A model generated the notes under the pieces. That model made no database searches, was not told the DNA's origin, and saw only the letters and a list, made by a program, of their open reading frames with translations. Of a stretch of 49,387 nucleotides of DNA, positions 47,708 to 49,387 are shown piece by piece. The translations under genes and the position numbers were made by a program. The DNA comes from Bordetella parapertussis (lineage in GTDB: Bacteria; Pseudomonadota; Gammaproteobacteria; Burkholderiales; Burkholderiaceae_C): assembly GCA_945888535.1 (NCBI GenBank), contig CAMDAN010000006.1:1-49387 (forward strand), in the 5' to 3' direction. Each line of letters begins with the position of its first letter. The stretch's first letter is position 1.

Positions 47708-49057
47708 TCAGGCTACTTTGACCCTGGTAGGCAAAAAGCGAATTGAAAAAGTAGCGCCCTCACCCAATTTGCTGCTGATAGAGAGTTCTGCGCTATGGCG
47801 CTGCGCAACATGTTTCACAATAGCCAAGCCCAAACCGGTTCCCCCGGTGTCACGCGAGCGGCTGCGATCAACGCGGTAAAAACGCTCAGTGAGGCGGCCA
47901 ATATGCTCTGGGGCAATCCCCACGCCTTGGTCTTTGACCACAAAAAGCGCAGATCCATCCGCTTGAGCCTCCCAGCTCACTCTAATCTCTTTGTCTGACG
48001 GGGTGTACCGAATCGCATTTCCAATCAAGTTAAAGAACGCACTGTGAATCTCTAAGTGGTAGCCTGCAATCTCAATTCCGGGCTGCACCTCAAATACAAG
48101 TTGTGGCGCTTGGTTCCAAAGCACGCGAGAAAGCTCACGGCCTTCTTGTTCGCATTGGTCAAGGATTGCCGAGACGCTCACCCACTCATGGGTGGGCGGC
48201 AAGGGGCTGCCTTCAAGCCGCGACAAAGTAAGTAAATCGCTTACTAAGGACTGCATGCGCATCGCTTGTACCGCCATGAGCGACAAATACCGCTCACGCT
48301 CCGCTTCATTGAGGGGCAAGGACTGCAATGTTTCAACAAAACCGCTAAGCACCGTCAGCGGAGTCCGAATTTCATGCGACACATTGGCCACAAAGTCACG
48401 CCGCATCGCATCCGCCTGTTCCAGCGCTGTGATATCGCGGGACAAAAGCAAACTGCGACCGCCGCCGTAAGGGTGAATATGCACCGACAAGCGAACCGGT
48501 TTGGCAAAGGTATTGGCTCGACCCGGCATCACCACATCGCCCTGGAAATCATTGGCTGCGAAATAAGCCGCAAACCCCGGATCACGAACCAAATTTCCAA
48601 AATGTTGCAACAAATCGCGACGCGACTCAAAACCAAAATGGCTACTCGCCGTTTGGTTAAACCATTCAATTCGATTTTGACTGTCTAAAAGTACGATGCC
48701 GTTAGGGGATGCCTGCAGGGCGGATAAAAAATCTTGGAGTCGCTCCTCGCTTAGCGCAACCGCCCGCTCATGGGTTCGAACCAGACGCCTTACGCGTTCG
48801 CCTATCTCGCTCCAAATTCCAGGGCCGACGCCGTCGAGCTGGCTATCACCTTTGCGCAACCAATGCATTACTTTCAACGCATTGGAGAGGTCGAGCACAT
48901 GCCACACATAGCCCGAAATGACAGCGCCAGTTAAAGCTGCAGTTAAAGGACTTGCCAAAGAAGGAAAGTAGTGATCATCAAGCCAATAGCCCAAAATCGC
49001 ACCCAGAATTTGCACCAGTGTGAAGGTGAAAATGCGCCACAGCACGCGAGTGGTCAA
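47708..49057 (-). CDS. phoR: Phosphate-regulon sensor kinase PhoR
   Basis: Membrane kinase that phosphorylates PhoB under phosphate limitation. 449 residues: two N-terminal transmembrane helices (about 8-27 and 33-53), a short linker, a PAS domain (about 105-215, ASPNGIVLLDSQNRIEWFNQ), the H box FVANVSHEIRTPLTVLSGFVETL, and ATPase motifs NLIGNAIRYTP, VKDQGVGIAPEHI, GTGLGLAIVKH. A TTG start at 49055-49057 is supported by GAGGG 7 bp upstream. It lies 3 bp after phoB, so the pair is co-transcribed. Whether pstSCAB-phoU lies beyond the window is not visible. Confidence 0.93.
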   Translation of the reverse strand: MTTRVLWRIFTFTLVQILGAILGYWLDDHYFPSLASPLTAALTGAVISGYVWHVLDLSNALKVMHWLRKGDSQLDGVGPGIWSEIGERVRRLVRTHERAVALSEERLQDFLSALQASPNGIVLLDSQNRIEWFNQTASSHFGFESRRDLLQHFGNLVRDPGFAAYFAANDFQGDVVMPGRANTFAKPVRLSVHIHPYGGGRSLLLSRDITALEQADAMRRDFVANVSHEIRTPLTVLSGFVETLQSLPLNEAERERYLSLMAVQAMRMQSLVSDLLTLSRLEGSPLPPTHEWVSVSAILDQCEQEGRELSRVLWNQAPQLVFEVQPGIEIAGYHLEIHSAFFNLIGNAIRYTPSDKEIRVSWEAQADGSALFVVKDQGVGIAPEHIGRLTERFYRVDRSRSRDTGGTGLGLAIVKHVAQRHSAELSISSKLGEGATFSIRFLPTRVKVA

Positions 49058-49060
49058 AAA

Positions 49061-49387
49061 TTAGCCCTCTGAACTTTCAACCATGACAGTCGCTGCAATA
49101 GGTTTGGCTGTAAGCCGATAACCGGCGCCGCGCACAGTTTCAACCATGCGCCCTGCCGCTCCGAGGGCTTCGCGCAGACGCTTGATATGAACGTCTACCG
49201 TGCGTTCTTCAATATACACGTGATCACCCCACACCTTGTCTAACAATTGGCCGCGGCTGTGAACGCGCTCCGCATTAGCCATCAAATGGTGAAGCAGCTT
49301 AAATTCAGTGGGACCCAACTTTAAGGTCTGGCCCGCATAGGTGGTGCGGTGGGTTGAAGAATCAATACTCAAGCCCGCAATCACGAT
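49061..49387 (-). CDS. phoB: Response regulator PhoB, C-terminal part only
   Basis: 108 residues of the OmpR/PhoB winged-helix DNA-binding domain: LKLGPTEFKLLHHLMANAERVHSRGQLLDKVWG in parts, VYIEERTVDVHIKRLREALG, and VRGAGYRL. The receiver domain and the start lie outside the right edge. It is called PhoB because of the adjoining phoR with the PhoR-type layout. Confidence 0.9.
   Translation of the reverse strand: MVIAGLSIDSSTHRTTYAGQTLKLGPTEFKLLHHLMANAERVHSRGQLLDKVWGDHVYIEERTVDVHIKRLREALGAAGRMVETVRGAGYRLTAKPIAATVMVESSEG

Overview
The window reads as one chromosomal stretch of a betaproteobacterium, most likely order Burkholderiales and probably a Comamonadaceae-type freshwater lineage of moderate G+C. 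The reasons are gene content and order: ilvI-ilvH-ilvC followed by pssA-leuA, a sigma factor gene followed by DUF3619, DUF3106 and RDD genes, dnaX-ybaB-recR with the SRP RNA gene divergent from dnaX, an addB-addA-flavoprotein run, trxA-rho-rpmE2, and phoB-phoR. The genus call is inference; no rRNA gene is present.

Layout. 1-6985: acs (cut by the left edge), divergent class I fumarase, murI, two tRNA genes (Arg-TCT and Pro-TGG, minus strand, with a terminator between them), the aat-bpt N-end-rule transferase operon and an IclR regulator. 7025-14232 (minus strand): a PBP7-type endopeptidase, then leuA, pssA, ilvC, ilvH and ilvI for branched-chain amino acid and phosphatidylserine synthesis, with a strong terminator after ilvC. 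14522-17171 (plus): a four-gene sigma factor cluster plus dgkA. 17180-21010: PII (glnB) and nadE, a FemAB-like acyltransferase and soluble pyrophosphatase. 21238-25221: a proton-pumping membrane pyrophosphatase, then a LuxR-type response regulator and a sensor-less hybrid kinase whose 3' ends overlap. 25347-28482: moaA-mobA-moeA for molybdenum cofactor. 28503-31957: rnhA and a YafS-like methyltransferase, divergent from gloB-mltD. 31988-34800: recR, ybaB, dnaX. 34862-36566: SRP RNA and an inserted A+T-rich serine hydrolase gene between two diverged direct repeats. 36480-43631: HI0933-type flavoprotein, AddA-like helicase-nuclease and AddB-like nuclease. 43680-49387: trxA, rho, rpmE2, a polytopic glycosyltransferase-like protein, phoR and the C-terminal part of phoB (cut by the right edge).

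Most of the window is core housekeeping DNA with tight operons and 4-nt start/stop overlaps. The clearest foreign segment is the serine hydrolase gene at 35155-36444. It is flanked by imperfect ~120-bp repeats, each carrying the SRP RNA 3' end and the 3' end of the neighbouring flavoprotein gene. The left copy of the flavoprotein tail differs from the intact gene mostly at synonymous sites, which points to DNA from a related lineage rather than simple decay.

Other points worth a second look are a nine-A run in dnaX after which both alternative frames stop within a few codons (a likely slippage site making a short gamma form), the sigma/DUF3619/DUF3106/RDD cluster with a sigma/anti-sigma-like layout, a C-rich rho leader, and a palindrome at the expected start point of the rpmE2 promoter. 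All family names come from reading motifs; no database search was run.
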